Below are positions 27,061 through 39,462 of a DNA stretch of 64,000 nucleotides, piece after piece. Positions within the stretch are counted from its first letter, which is position 1. The number at the start of each line of letters is the position of its first letter. Origin of the DNA: Trichaptum fuscoviolaceum (lineage: Eukaryota; Basidiomycota; Agaricomycetes; Hymenochaetales; Trichaptaceae); the NCBI GenBank assembly GCA_910574455.1, contig CAJSYZ010000009.1, positions 2,125,040 to 2,189,039 on the forward strand, written 5' to 3'. The notes below the pieces were generated by a model. It was not told the DNA's origin. It saw only the letters and a list, made by a program, of their open reading frames with translations, and made no database searches. The position numbers were made by a program, and so were the translations under genes.

Positions 27061-29207
27061 ATGCCACGACCATCAAACAGCAAGCCCATGGCGTCGCCAG
27101 CACCCCAAGCCCAAGACGAGCTCACTATTGTCGTCTTTGACGCGGTTCAGATGCTCCCGCCTACCCGAAAGGCGTCTCTCTTGCTCGATATTTCGCTAGG
27201 TTTGATTCAAGCTGGTTTGTGAGTGTCGACTTAACTGGTACATGTTCAATAGCGATACTGAAATGGGAAAATAGATACGACGACAAAGTTGAGAGATACT
27301 TGGATGTTTTCTTGCGTACACCGGGTATCAAGACGGAGGATGTAACCAAGGCCCAACTTGCGCGCGGAAATGCGAGACGATTAGCTGCTGAGCGGCTTCT
27401 TGCTAAAGCACACCAAGGTTCGACTTTTTGCGGGAAAGATCTATACACTGTGTATTTACGTCCTTTCAGACTTCCGAGCTGTAGCGAAACTCGACCCATC
27501 TAATCGCGAAGCCCAAGCTCAACTACACAGAGACAAGCTTGTAAGTTCAGCAACTCGTATTAAGCGTGTGAAGACTTGGTTCTCACTACACTGCTATAGA
27601 TCCATTTCATGAATGAACCGGCACACCAGCGAGCACCTCCAGAGATATGGGAGCGTATAGCACGCTTTATTCCGCGTTTCCACCTCCGGACTTGGCTTTC
27701 GGTTTCGTCCTTTCATCGAGACATAGCGCAACGCCACATCTTTCGGACCCTAGATCTGTTCTTCGGAGATGACCAGATGGACAATGTTAACAAGGGGTTA
27801 GACCTCTTTGCGAGAGTGAAAAAAGACCCTGCGTTCGCGATGAGAGTGAAAACACTCCGAATCCACTGGGCTTATGAAGAGGGAGATATATTGGATTTGA
27901 TGCTCCGTTAGCATTTCAGTTTTACTACAGTTTCTTATTCTAATATTTACAATAGGCCTTTTTCGGGAAGCTCTGCCGTTCTTCACAGCATTGAAAGAGT
28001 TCGAATGGATTGGATATCCTGAGCTGAGGGATGATAATGTAAAAGTTGTCCTTGACAGCCATCCAATCCTCCTCAGCCTCGGCCTCATCGGATGGCATTT
28101 TGATGCAGAAGGCGTATCTGCTTTCCGAAACCTACGAAAGTTCACTTTGCGCGCCGAAGACGACGACGGTTGGGCCGACATGGGCGAAGTCCGGAACGTA
28201 TTGGATAACAATGAATCTTCACTGAGACACCTTTGTCTCGGTGCATATTTGATGCGCGATCATAGCTGGGATCGCGTCTTCGAGTCCGCTACGATCAAGA
28301 ATCTCACACATTTGGACCTTGTCGACACTCGCATCTCGCACATCGTCCTAGCGCGTATTGCCCACGCTCACAACCTTCAGAGTCTAACCTTGCATGGAAC
28401 ATTTGAGGAACCGAGCTCAGCGAGCGTTGTATTTGGTTCTGACCATGTCATTGACGGTCGGCACACATTTTTGCCCCACTTGGAGTCGTTCCGCTTTGTC
28501 CTTGTGGGCCACGACGATGACATGGCCCTCTTCCAGAGCGTAGTCCAATTCCTTCGTCATAGGCCGAAGCTACGCAGATTAGATTTAGGATGTTGCCCTT
28601 GGGACTTGGTGCAAAGCATCCTTCCTGATTTGGAGAATTTGCGGGTACTTCGAGTTCGCATAGTGAACTTGACTGAGCAAATTGTTCGAAAGCTTATCGC
28701 GTCCGTCCCGAAAAGCGTGGTTGCCATGCACCTCGCGTCTGTAGTGTCCGACCGACCAATCGTGAGTTTGGGACCTATCAAAATCAGAGGTACCTTCCGC
28801 TTACACAGTTCAATTTATAGGAGGAGTACGCGCCGCTCTTCAAAACCTTCCATTCCCTTTCTATGTTACACCTCCATAGTGCACGCCGAAGCCGTCCCCA
28901 GACCAGTGCCCTAAGTGAAAAGGAGTTCCAGGTACAGACGGACCTTTGGTACACGAGTGTGCGTAGCATCGCCGCCTTGGTACCCTCGCTGGACTTCATC
29001 GGCTGGCACGGAGAACATTTTGTCATCATCCGCAACGACTGTCCCGCGGATGGTGCTGGCTCTATCGAACTTAAAGACCTTCCGACGCGCAGAAGGCTAG
29101 ATTGCGGGACAGGCGTCGACCTGGGGGGAGAGGATGCAGCTTGGTTAGAAAGAAAAGACGTCCCGATTGATTATGAAATGCCTGGCATCGAACATTTCGA
29201 TCGGTGA
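27061..29207 (+). CDS. F-box/LRR-type protein with a TPR-like N-terminal region
   Basis: Six exons: 27061-27218, 27275-27417, 27470-27540, 27600-27906, 27956-28761, 28821-29207. All phases close and give 623 residues. Residues 1-125 form a helical, TPR-like part (segments such as YLDVFLRTPGIKTEDVTKAQ and AVAKLDPSNREAQAQLHRDK). An F-box-like motif follows at about 133-165 (PPEIWERIARFIPR, then LRTWLSVSSFHRDIA). The rest has leucine-rich strand/turn repeats (NLTHLDLVDTRIS, LRRLDLGCCPW, NLRVLRVRI). F-box proteins recruit substrates to SCF ubiquitin ligases through Skp1, with the repeats binding the target. The target is unknown. The DCN1-type gene 420 bp downstream acts on cullins, so the two sit in the same pathway, though their adjacency may be chance. 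Confidence 0.75.
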
Positions 29208-29628
29208 GAGTGGACAATGTATATTCTGTATTCATCCGTGGATCTTGTTTTGGTTCGTACAGCTAGTTTTGTTGTGCCGTTTATGTATCATTAGGAGTGC
29301 TCTGCTTCCCCTTTTGACTTTGTGTGTAATATATACTACTGTTTTTTATGTCGCATCTGTGCCAGTGAGTCTATGTTGCAGCCCTCTTATTTAACGAAGA
29401 GGGTGGTTTTCGTTGTGATAGTAGCTTCCATCGGCATATTACCGCTAGTTCGACCATTCAATCTATGTTATTACACAAACCAATTACTGATATTTGATAC
29501 AACACCGTACAAACAACCCTTAGAATCGGGTGACCTTCAATCGAAGACACATCTACCTAACAACAGCCCAAAGGATAAGGATCAGCCCACATTGCCTCCT
29601 ATACACCCCATAGCAGTGCCACGACCTC

Positions 29629-31008
29629 CTACGCAGACAGCTTCTTCTCCCTCACCCACTCAACGAAGTCGTCAATGGTCGAAGGCCAAGCGGCTAAACA
29701 AAAAACTCTAAGCAAATCGAGCAGCAAAACTGCGTAGTGATTAATTTACCTGTCTCATCATACTTCTTGAACTTTGAGTCTATCGCTCGTATAAACTCTA
29801 TGAACTGAGGGTCGAAGTCAGAGAAGTCAAACAAGAGGACCAGAAGCTGTGCAGACCATCATCCATGTGTCCTTGCTGACTCCTTTCCCTCCCTTCTCAG
29901 AAAGAAATTCAAACCACCACTGGGTAAATTCGTCGTTCCACCCCTCCTCACCACCATCCATAGATGTGTCACCGTCACCATCCTCGGGACCAATATGTGA
30001 GAGTGCGCCACCTGAGAGACCTTGTGGAATAAGGATAGCCCAGAAACCTTGTGCCAGATCCAAGCCTGGAGGACAGTAATTAACTAATATGTGACACGTC
30101 GCAAGCAAAGTAACGACACTCACCCAAACTCCGCTGACCCTCTTGACGCGCGAAGTCGAATGTATATGCGTACACTTGCTGGAAATACCGGGGGTCGGAT
30201 GCAAGTTTACTGGAAAGCTGTGTTAAATTAGCCTTCATGGACTCTACCGAGTCAGACCTTCAAGACTTTATGATCAGCGTGAGTCGGGTCTAGATAATGA
30301 ATCCTTACCCGAGAGCTTTCCAACCCTCCACCCACCCCTTCTTCGTCCACACACCCATGGATGGTGACTTAAGCTCGTAGGCAATCGCGAGGAGGACAAC
30401 ATCCTCCGGATTCACGTCCAAGTCCTCGCATAGCTTGATCGTTCCATCAATTGTGATGTCCTCTCCTTCAGGATCTATGCGTAGCACGGGTTAATTCAGA
30501 GCATGATATAGAGGCATTAACCTTATGGACCTTTATATTTCTCAAACAGGGCGTTGAGCTTCGTCACACGCTCTGAATCTGTTTTCCTCGACGATGCACC
30601 TCCAAATTGGTTCGGGTCGTTGTAGTAGCTGTCGATAGCTGCATCTACGCGCTTGTATTTGTCAAGGAACTTCTTCGCGTCTTTTGGCCTGCAGTCACGG
30701 AGGCCCAGTAGAGAAATAGCACAGTTTAATCACATTATTACCCACGACGACAGGCAGTAATAAAGTCCACAGGATAACAATTAGCAGGGCACGCTCGCGC
30801 ATATCAATCTGCTTGGAATGCTCACGAAGCTCCCGTTACGCCACAAAATTGAGAGATGCGCTCTTCCAGCTGTCTATCCGCAGCTGACTTCGACTTCAGG
30901 GATTTCGACTTCAAGAATGAATGCAGTGAACCTAATCAGCGTTCTCGTTCCGAATTGTCCGCGAGATCCAGTACGGAATCGCGTTTCTCGTGGACAAGCT
31001 CTCACCAT
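29629..31008 (-). CDS. DCN1: DCN1-like defective-in-cullin-neddylation protein
   Basis: An N-terminal UBA-like part (RISQFCGVTGAS joined across an intron to PKDAKKFLDKYKRVDAAIDS) is followed by the potentiating-neddylation domain: DPEGEDITIDGTIKLCEDLD, VWTKKGWVEGWKALG, YTFDFARQEGQRSLGLDLA, GVSKDTWMM, and the C-terminal AAWPSTIDDFVEWVREKK ending at a TAG at 29629. The last part needs a 52 nt intron (GTCTGCACAG to CCCTCAG) and a 59 nt intron; both restore the conserved order DTW..., F-I-E-F-I-R, YDE, WPSTIDDFVEW. Dcn1 is a scaffold-type E3 that promotes Nedd8 transfer to cullins. The start is tentative: an exon with only the ATG at 31008, then an intron to about 30907. A 60-70 residue acidic insertion (SHIGPEDGDGDTSMDGG) sits in the PONY domain. 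Confidence 0.85.
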
Positions 31009-31373
31009 GCTTAGTGAACGCGGATTTTGTCGATTTCTTGCAGCAATATAGCCCCGAGAGTATATGAGAAGGATCGCTAAGAGTGTTATCTGCAAAACAG
31101 AAAGACAAGACGGAAAGAAGGAAAGAAGGATAGAAGCCAGATCTAGAGTCGCTAAAAGCACCAAGTCACTGAGAGGTGTAGGTTTCACAAGACAATGGCC
31201 CGATACGGAAGGAATTTACATGGATTGCGTGCCAATGGCACGACTCGGACTTGGACTCGACTCAAACACTTTCTAATTCTTCGATCATTGGCAGCTGGGC
31301 GACGTAAATTCGAGAAGACATCCAAACCGATATAAATGTACATAGGGCACAAGATATATATCTCGCAAGATAT

Positions 31374-33103
31374 ATGCATTTGTCGGACCTCCCAGAGGAC
31401 GTACTCACCATTATCTTCTTCCATTTGATATCGAATTCAAATGTGGAGGATGTGCTCAAGTTGGAAACGGTAGTTTCACATTTATCTCCCTTTAGCTCAT
31501 TTATTTCTAACTTGATCGACAGACTTGTAGACAGATAAGGCGACTGTGCTCACTGCGTGAGTCCTGGATCGCAGCGCTCGAAACGCTAAACTACCGACCG
31601 CCTTTCAAAGCATCGAGGACCACATTATTAAGCCTCGATGCAGCCGATTTGAGGTCAGAAATTATCCGTTCAGTAAAGCTTGATCGGTCCTGGAAGACAG
31701 GGAATGGTCCGTTGCAGAAAGAGACCATTGTCATACCTTTCGCATCGATGACACATCCTCGTAGACGGGCCTACGTAGATTTCCGCATCATTCCAGAAGC
31801 TGGCCTTATTCTCGCGTGCCTCTGGCGGAATGGTCTCGAGGCTTGGAGCATCTTTGCTAAGGAGACCGTCTGGACATACATGGACCTTCAAGCGGAAACC
31901 GAAGACTACGGACATACTTCCCCGAATTACTACCCCATAACAGTCGGCTACGAGGTTGCAGATGATGCATCAAGAGTCACCTTTGCACTACTTTACACTC
32001 AGACTGCCGGGGAAATGTGAGATTTGTGGTACTCCCCAAGAAGAAATGCAGCGAGGCTTACCAGGCTACTACACACAGGTTTATTCGAGTTCTCCGGCTA
32101 GATACTCATACATATAGCTCCGAAGTCTTATATGAGAGCCCGCCTATGCCTGTCTTCGACATCCAGCCAAACGGCATACATATTCGCGATGCTTACGTTG
32201 TAGTTGCCCACTCCTTTGTTCGTGATGAAGTTGGCTTTTCGGTTTTGACCTGGCATGATAATCTCTTCTATCGAGTAAAAGGTCCGGTGAGTACCTCAGG
32301 CTTTGTCTTATCTGCTCTGAGGTACGAAGACGTTCGCGTGCTGACACTCGGACCACGCATAGATTTCGCCTTCAAAGCCAGCTTCTGCTTTGACTACTAG
32401 TCATATATTTTATGCGTTTACCGACAATGGCTTAAAGCACTACAGTCTGGCATGCGTTCGATACAGAGAAATAGTAGGATCCTCGTCATCAATCGCAACG
32501 GAGTGGCCTACATATAAGGTAAGCTACCTCGAAGACCTTGGCGCATATTCGGTCGTCCTTTTACCTTACGACACACCGCCATTATCTGTGCATCGACACC
32601 TCGCACGAATTAGCTGCCAGGTTTCTGCAGTTGTATCTACGTGGTCGAAGAACCCCATAACTCAAATCACTATGACGACCTACTCAGCAACGTTTAATAC
32701 CCAGTGGCCCCGCGTTAATATTTACGTAGTCGAGGTTGTTTGTGATGATGACGGCCGAGACATGCTTGCTCTCAAGCACCATCACAGCTCTCAAGAAAGA
32801 ATAATGTTCGCTACTGATCTGTCCATCGCGGGACGAGCGATGGTTCGGAGACATAGCCTCGACAGGAATGACTCGCCGACACGGATTGCCACAGAACTAT
32901 GCACGTTCGCAGCTGTCGCGGGAAAAGCCGGAGATGGTGGCGAAAGAGCAGTGACGAGGAGAGAATATCGAACAGTGAAATTCGAAGACGGCCATATACA
33001 ACAGTTAGATCCCAACGCGATGTTCCAAACAATGGACCCATTAGGCAGAATGCTAGTCTATGCTTCGCGCCAAAGCATGCTCGTCGTCAAATTCGACGAG
33101 TAA
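31374..33103 (+). CDS. F-box-like protein
   Basis: Four exons, 31374-31469, 31523-32016, 32079-32286 and 32363-33103, give 512 residues with all phases matching. The N-terminus MHLSDLPEDVLTIIFFHL..., then LKLETTCRQIRRLCSLRESW, is the F-box pattern (L-P-x-D-[VI]-L-x-x-I-F, later C-R-x-[IL]). The remaining 430 residues contain many beta-strand-like segments (RFIRVLRLDTHTY, ISCQVSAVV) without a named repeat; a propeller-like fold is a guess. The apparent frame break near 32017 disappears with a 62 nt intron starting GTGAGA and ending CACACAG. It is unrelated in sequence to the F-box protein upstream. A SCF adaptor role is inferred from the N-terminus only. Confidence 0.7.
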
Positions 33104-33617
33104 TGCAAGTTGATGGATTAGCAGAAGTGTACTATGTTTCTCAATATACAGATGAATTTGCCTTACTATATTAGTGGTTCAAGATGCATTGATCTTGAGT
33201 TACATTGGAAATCTCGCAGCACGACGATCGTATACCACGTGGAAATTGCTAATGCAAATTTAAGCTTTTGACTATTGTGCCTCGCTGCCTCGGGTTCCAA
33301 TCAATACGACGATCGACGTGAAGACCGGAGTATGAACAGTACAATACTATGCGTCTCGGATTTAGATATGCATAACACAACAATAATATACATTTATGTA
33401 GATGATCAAGCAGTCGTGAGGTCGTGTCATCATGGCGGGTAACGGAAAGGAAGAAAGAAAAGGACGATGATGCGCAGGCTACATGTATAAGTGAGACGAG
33501 AACCCAAGATATGGAGTACCAAAAGGGAAAATGAAATGGGACGGAAGATGATACTGGATAGTCATACAGGAGAATTAAATAGCAACAGCGCAACTGCTAT
33601 GACTTGGTGCGATGGAT

Positions 33618-36089
33618 CTATCCACGTATCCGCCATCCATCACCTTTGCGGTTAACTTTGCCGACACCCCCAAAACCTTCACGTACGACAACCCAGAACG
33701 CGGTACAGCTCACCACGTCCTTGATCTCCTCCGCGGTGAGGATCAAGCCGTCGGCCGGCCCACCGGAGTCCCCATCCTGAGCCAGTAACGCACGCGCCAC
33801 ATGGCCGGTCGGAGTTAGGACGCGTTTACGGAGGCGGGCACGTTCAACTTCGATGTCAGGTAGAGGGAACGGGCACCGAATCTGCGCTACGACTTTTGGA
33901 TGATGTGGTGCTGGGCTTAGAGTGCCCACTTTCAGACGAAGGAGCGTGCCTGGCGCATCTGGCTTATCCGTGATCTTTGACCCCCGGCGATCGGCTGTTG
34001 ACGCAGACGTCCCAGGTCTCTGAACTGCAGAAGCGCTTGCCTCGTGACGTTCATGTTGGGTACGGCTCCGTGATGTCGCGAGGGGATGTAAGTGTTGCTG
34101 TGGGTCACTAATCTCGCGTTGTAGATGTTCGTGCTCCCACAATGAGCCTGGAGTTGTCGGGTGGGCGCTGATGACAAGCGAGCACGTCCAAGGTGTCTCC
34201 GAGTCCTCTGGGTCGCTCTCTTCGCCGTCATCATCTTCCACTGTTCGATCATTGATGTCTTCCGGTTCCTCTGTCAGAACCGATCCCTTCGGGCTAGCAT
34301 TGTGTACTTGCACATTCATGCCCCCGTGGTCTTCCGATGAAAGCGCACTGGAAGTCAACGAATCTGCCCGACTTTCTCGGCTAGCGCTGGGTTCACGTGC
34401 TGGACGTCCTCGAGCAACACCGTTGCGGCCATGAGGGGATCGGGAACGCGTAGATTCCATCGATCGCCGACCTGTCGCAGATGTTGAGACGGTCGCACGA
34501 CTTCGTCGAGTTCCACCAAGCGAGGTTTGGCTCTCGTCCGGGCGTTTCTGCATCCCACTGCTCCTTCTGCTCTGCCCCTTCGGATGGTTCTTCGAAACAC
34601 CACGAATCCATTCGAAGCGTAACTCCATGCCTACCGCAGCATTCGGTGAGCTGCCATTTGCACGATCGCTAAGACCGCTTACGCCCATGTTCGCACCTAT
34701 ATTTGCGGCGCCTCGGATCACACCACCGAATAGGCCGCCTTCGTTGCCTTTTAACCATTTCTTAACTATCCATACGTATCGCGTCGGTCGACCAACTGGA
34801 GGATAGACAGGTGAGCTGAGAGTTGGTTGAATATCCAAGATCGGCGGCTGCAAGATCGGCTGATTTACCAAAGACGGTGGAGCCGTCGGCGTATGGGTTA
34901 TATGAGGACTATTGGGTAGAGGGGGTAAGATGGATGGAGTTGGGGAAATCGATCCTGCGAAAGAGCGCCTATCTCTTGGAGTTGACAAGTGGGATACCTG
35001 GGCCGGTTCCAGTGCTTGAGTGATACTTCCAATTGAAGTTCCTCGTACATGACCTGGAGATCGTGCAGAAGAATCCTTCTTCTTAAATATTTTCCCGAAG
35101 ATTTTCTTTGCTCCAGTAGGAGTCGGCGTTAAATTAAGTCGCCCACTATATGCGTTGGCAGTTGGTGTCGCTGGGCTACCGGGATGTGGCGGCAAAGGGG
35201 GTTGGTGCGAGCCCGACGAAGATAATGACAGCGCGGATGATGTTGGCGTGTGCGGGGCAGAGTTATCATTTGAGTCCTTTGATGCCATTCGGTCCAGGTG
35301 CATGTTCTCCTTGCCGTGTGCTAAAAGGAATGCAACATGGCCACGCGGGTAAGTCGGCCAAACTTCTACGCATTCTAGAACTGCTAAACCGAGTATTTCA
35401 AGGCCACGTTTGTGGAATTTCGCCACCTTTGCATCCGTGCCAGCATCCAGAACGGTATTGGTCATGACGTTATGCGCACTCAAGTTGTACAGAGGCACGA
35501 TCATGCGCCGCCCGCCGGAAACGCTCGATCCTGTCGCCGTCGAGGCAAGAGAAGTCATCGATGTTGACGATGCTGAAGACCCAGCATAGAAAGTTGATGC
35601 ATCAGACCGGTTGGAACGGGATGACTGCGAGCGTGCAAGAGGAACCCCAACGTCTCCTGAATCAGGTGGAGCATTAGAGTAGTCTACCGAACGTCTGTTT
35701 GAGGAGCCTGACGCTGTACGATCTTTTATTGACGGAGGTACAAGTTGAATTTGTAGATTCAAAGGGTGATTGGATACTGATGGAGGCGGGCGCACAATAA
35801 TAAAAGTCTACACCCTTTCAGATCAAAATGAAATCAGATGAGCGCCGGCACATACCTCGTTCGCACTTCGCTCTCGTCGTCGCTCCTTCTTCACGCCCAG
35901 CTCATCGACAGCCCCCTCCTTCGGCTGAGACATTGATCCCGTCTGGTCGACTTTCGGTGTTTCCTCTTCGATTGCATCGTTCACATTCTCTCTCTCTTTC
36001 TGTCTTTCACGCTCGCGGTCGCGTTCCTTCTCCTCTTTGCTGGAGAAACCAAGGCCATTGGGCAATATGGAAGTAAAAGTGGCGAACAT
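33618..36089 (-). CDS. Serine-rich hypothetical protein, conserved-looking ends
   Basis: Two exons: 36089-35856 and 35807-33618, joined by a 49 nt intron with a GTATGT donor, giving 807 residues. The N-terminus (MFATFTSILPNGLGFSSKEE) is followed by a charged Lys/Glu/Arg stretch, then Ser-rich disorder. Better-folded islands are at about 175-215 (RMIVPLYNLSAHNVMTNTVL, then LGLAVLECVEVWP), about 400 (RYVWIVKKWLKGNEGG and, after a gap, ELRFEWIRG) and the C-terminus (RCPFPLPDIEV, LTAEEIKDVVSCTAFWVVVR). These islands suggest a real conserved fungal protein with long disordered linkers. I do not recognise the family. No signal peptide or membrane helix. Confidence 0.7.
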
Positions 36090-37131
36090 CGCACCAGATT
36101 TTCTGGCTTTCCTTGTTGTCTACGTCGTGGAAAGCGTTCCAGCTCGCGCGAAGTGTTAGTGGAGGGAGGCTGGGTGTATGGGTAGAGGTGCGAAGATCAG
36201 GCGACTTGAAATGCACTTTTGGTAGCTGAACCCTGATATAATCACCTTTACGTTAACAATTTGGACCCCTACCACCCTTTCCAGCTAGTACTAAGCGAAC
36301 TGCTGCAATGAATATCTTTATACAGTAAGTACCCCATTAGAGTCATGTACATGCATATCTGTGAATAAATGATATACTCCTAATGAAAGTCCCTAGGGCT
36401 CTCTTTATTCACACTAGCATATGCTCCTAGTAGCATCTTCTTGAGGTTCTGCCAGTGTGCCGTTGCATTGGGTCTTTATTTGAGTCCAATCACTCGGCAA
36501 GCATTACATAGTACTATGCCGAGAAGACCACTATGCCCGAAAGCAGTGCTTCCTTTGACCTGTAAGAAAGCGCACAACCAACTATGTACAAGGGACTCAC
36601 ATGCATACACTGGAGACATAGAATGATAAGAAGTTGCAAATTATTTTCTTACAATAAAATATACTGTACATACTAATTTACAGCGGAGTCGAAAGTAAAA
36701 GCTGCTCTCATATTATTGTACAAAGCAATTGAACTTGGGCTCTTCGGGGACCTGATGAAACGACGTCACTTCCACCTTGGCATTTGCGTCCATAACCGTG
36801 AGAATTACCGCGCACCACGAAGATCTGCTGCGCCGCATTTAGATCAATTATATGTAGATCAATAGTAACAAGCTGCAGCAAATGTTAATTTAATCAACAT
36901 GCTCATCAACATACCTCAGCCCCAAAATCTACAAGCTCATCTGAAAAATAAATAGAAATATTTATTGACTAAGGCAACAATGTCGGGCGCTACGGAAGTC
37001 ACGGCTCCGGGCGCCAAGTCCGTTACGGGCTCTGACCAATACGCTTACACGTTCGCTTACCCGAGTCAACTTTATTTCTCCCCTTCAGCGTCTAAAAACT
37101 TTCCTCTCATTACTCTTATCTTGACATACAT

Positions 37132-37623
37132 ATGTCCGAAACGCTCAGCCCAGCTGCAAGATATACATACCTCCGAATACATATCTCCGAAATCACAGCT
37201 GCGCCGACCGCAGCGGGCGGCACCAGACAGACTACCAGGAAAAATGGTTCTATCGATGAACTAAGCTTCCGAAAATCCATTCAGGATGCGCTCACGCAGA
37301 CGTTCGGCACAACACATGCAGGCACATATGCTGATATCCTGCATATCGAGCTTGGGCCGACGAGGGTGGACGCCGAACATGCTGATCCGAATATGAGCGC
37401 GGCTGCCGAGCGCGACGCGTCTGTACGCGGCAACTTAGAAACTCATGCAGTGATTCGCGTAGCATCGTCGTAAGTAACCTCAACATTTTCTCAACATCAA
37501 TATGCTTGATCACAGCGATCAGTCAAATCCGCCTTCTATCTCTCCATTTTGTGGGTGTGAATGTGTTGGCATGATCCTAGTGTAGCTTCCATCACAATCG
37601 ATGCACATGCGTTATTGAATTGA
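37132..37623 (+). CDS. Probable RNase P/MRP subunit, Pop8-like
   Basis: The first exon (37132-37469) encodes a short protein with the order seen in yeast Pop8: an opening strand (RYTYLRIHISEI), a helix (SFRKSIQDALTQTFGTTHAG), a strand (YADILHIEL) and a final strand (HAVIRVASS). Pop8 is a small subunit of the RNase P and MRP ribonucleoproteins that process tRNA and rRNA precursors. The exon ends at a GTAAGT donor at 37470. The last exon is uncertain: an acceptor at 37580 gives 13 more residues and a stop at 37621-37623; an acceptor near 37516 gives a different 20-residue tail. Upstream in-frame ATGs exist near 36980, but 37132 gives the best fit. Similarity is by pattern only. Confidence 0.5.
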
Positions 37624-38125
37624 GATGGTATATGCCAAACATAGTCACGATCCTGTTGGTCTTCTTTCATTCATATTTGTTATATTTATAGTTTATCTGC
37701 TGCGTACTGCCAATGCAATCAAGAATTTGATCAGCGATGTTTCTTCCCTGCTCAAATCCTTGATTGACGGCAAGATGACAACTAACTACGCTCACTGCGG
37801 CCCTCAGACGAACTTCGATTAGTTATGGTTTTATTCGTCTTGATTGGCGCCTAAGCTCCATTTACCAGTCTCTTTCTCGTCTTTCTTTTCATCAAGTTTC
37901 TGTCATGAGCTCACTGCGGAGATACCACACTGTCAATAGGGAAGCTCAATATGTGAAGGCTGCGCTTGCCGCAGTCTCTGGCTCGACACGCTTCGCTGTC
38001 GTCCACGAGTCGCAGTTCTTACCTGCTGCAATAGCACCCGTCGATGTCTTCCCATAAAGGATTTGGAGGTTAAGCCCTTGGCGGTATCTGTCTAATCCAT
38101 GATGCTGACTGAATTGGATAAGGTG
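37624..38125. other. Intergenic stretch between the Pop8-like gene and the MITE
   Basis: A 65-codon frame at 37625-37822 has a hydrophobic patch but no family resemblance or context; I do not call it. Nothing else was seen. Confidence 0.5.
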
Positions 38126-38127
38126 TA

Positions 38128-38158
38128 CAGTGGCGAAAGGCTAAAACCAGCCTCTCGG
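38128..38158 (+). repeat. Left terminal inverted repeat of the MITE
   Basis: Begins CAGTGGCGAAAGGC and pairs with the right end at 38717-38746. Confidence 0.85.
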
Positions 38159-38716
38159 AAACCCCCTCAAAACTTTTCTTTCTACGGACACAAAACTTAA
38201 CCAATGACCCTGAAACTGCGTAAATAGCTTCTAATGCAGTTTATCTTCAATTCTTATAGATTAGTTTTGCGCAAAAATGATTCCGAAAAAAATCTCTTGT
38301 CTGAATTTGAAACATCTTGCTTAATTTGGGGCTGCAGCTCTTTTAACTATTTCCCACGGGTTCGGAACATGCGGAATCAACGTCTTTTCGCAATCCGATG
38401 AGCCTCAAACAAAAAAATTGTCATTACGAGAGATTTTAATCGGAATTTATTATTCCGGTAACCCGGCAAAGGTCATCCCAACTCTTTACCCGTAGTTGGG
38501 TAGCTTTCCAGAAAGGTTCGGAAATCACTCCTGATTATATTTCCAGCCTTGCCAAGGCCAATAAAGGCTGAAATCTAACAAAAAAAAATTCATGTCCTTC
38601 AAAAAAATTTGAAACATAGCCCGGAATTTTTTTTATTGCATAAATCGACGTATCTTTCTTACTTTGATTACAAAAATTTTAGTATGACAAGTTTTCACGC
38701 AAAATTCCGGCCTGCA

Positions 38717-38746
38717 CCCAGAGGCGGGTTTTGCCTTTCGCCACTG
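38717..38746 (-). repeat. Right terminal inverted repeat of the MITE
   Basis: Inverse of the left end, ending CGCCACTG before the TA at 38747. Confidence 0.85.
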
Positions 38747-39462
38747 TAGTAGCAGCGTTCTTTCACATCATTTTGATATTATGTTTGAAGACTAATGTTT
38801 TGCAAATAGTGAGCTTGCGGCAGGGTCAATGAGTCGTTTGAGTTTCTCAAATTACTCACCCTATCGCCCCCCGAATATCTTTTTCGAACTATTGAACAAT
38901 ACATTTAACTTCCTACAGTTGCCAAAGCTTCAAAATCGACCGTTTTTTCCGGTAGAAATGCATATACCTTCGCTAAAGCGTCAATGGACTTGAGTTATGC
39001 CACACTTCGGTGTCCTTCTGGCTTGGCTGACAGGACGAGAGGTGAGAAAATCGGGATTCCTCGATGTACGTGGGCTTAGGTCAGTCATTAAGTTACGCTA
39101 CTCGCACTCTCGGACAATGACTTTCTAGGGTTTAGCATTTATCTGTTCGTCGATCTTGGCAAGATCATCGCTGTCAGTATCAAGTAAGATTTGCAATACT
39201 GTCGATCCTTCGCCTGAATTTTTAAGACAATCAGACCCGGAATTGACAAGTGCGGCGAACCACAGAACTAAGGACGTTTCACAACCGCCAACCAATTCAA
39301 CAAACCTTCTGTTTGTTGCTGAAATGCCAGACTTGGAGATAATACGACTAATAAGCTTCAGCAGACATCCCTTCTATCCATATGAAGTCATGGATCCGTA
39401 TGCTTAGTTCAAAAAGAGTACCTTACATGAAACAACGATGCAATGAAGTTGGCCAACTACTT

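Larger units (their letters stand above)
38126..38748. mobile_element. MITE with TA target-site duplication, Tc1/mariner-type ends
   Basis: Two terminal inverted repeats were found by eye: the left end at 38128 reads CAGTGGCGAAAGGC then TAAAACCAGCCTCTCGG, and the right end, read on the minus strand from 38746, gives CAGTGGCGAAAGGC then AAAACCCGCCTCTGGG. They match over about 30 bases with three or four differences. Each is flanked outside by TA (38126-38127 and 38747-38748). The interior is AT-rich (A and T runs) and has no long ORF, so the element is non-autonomous. Ends beginning CAGTG and a TA duplication are typical of the Tc1/mariner superfamily, including fungal pogo/Fot1-like elements. 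Confidence 0.85.

Noticed and set aside
29840..29870. A 10 nt insertion breaking the DCN1-like gene
   Set aside because: The bases are the start of a 52 nt intron whose removal restores the conserved DTW...F-I-E-F-I-R order.
32010..32080. Frameshift in the second F-box-like gene
   Set aside because: A 62 nt intron (GTGAGA to CACACAG, phase 2) restores the frame, giving ...GEM then FIRVLRL.
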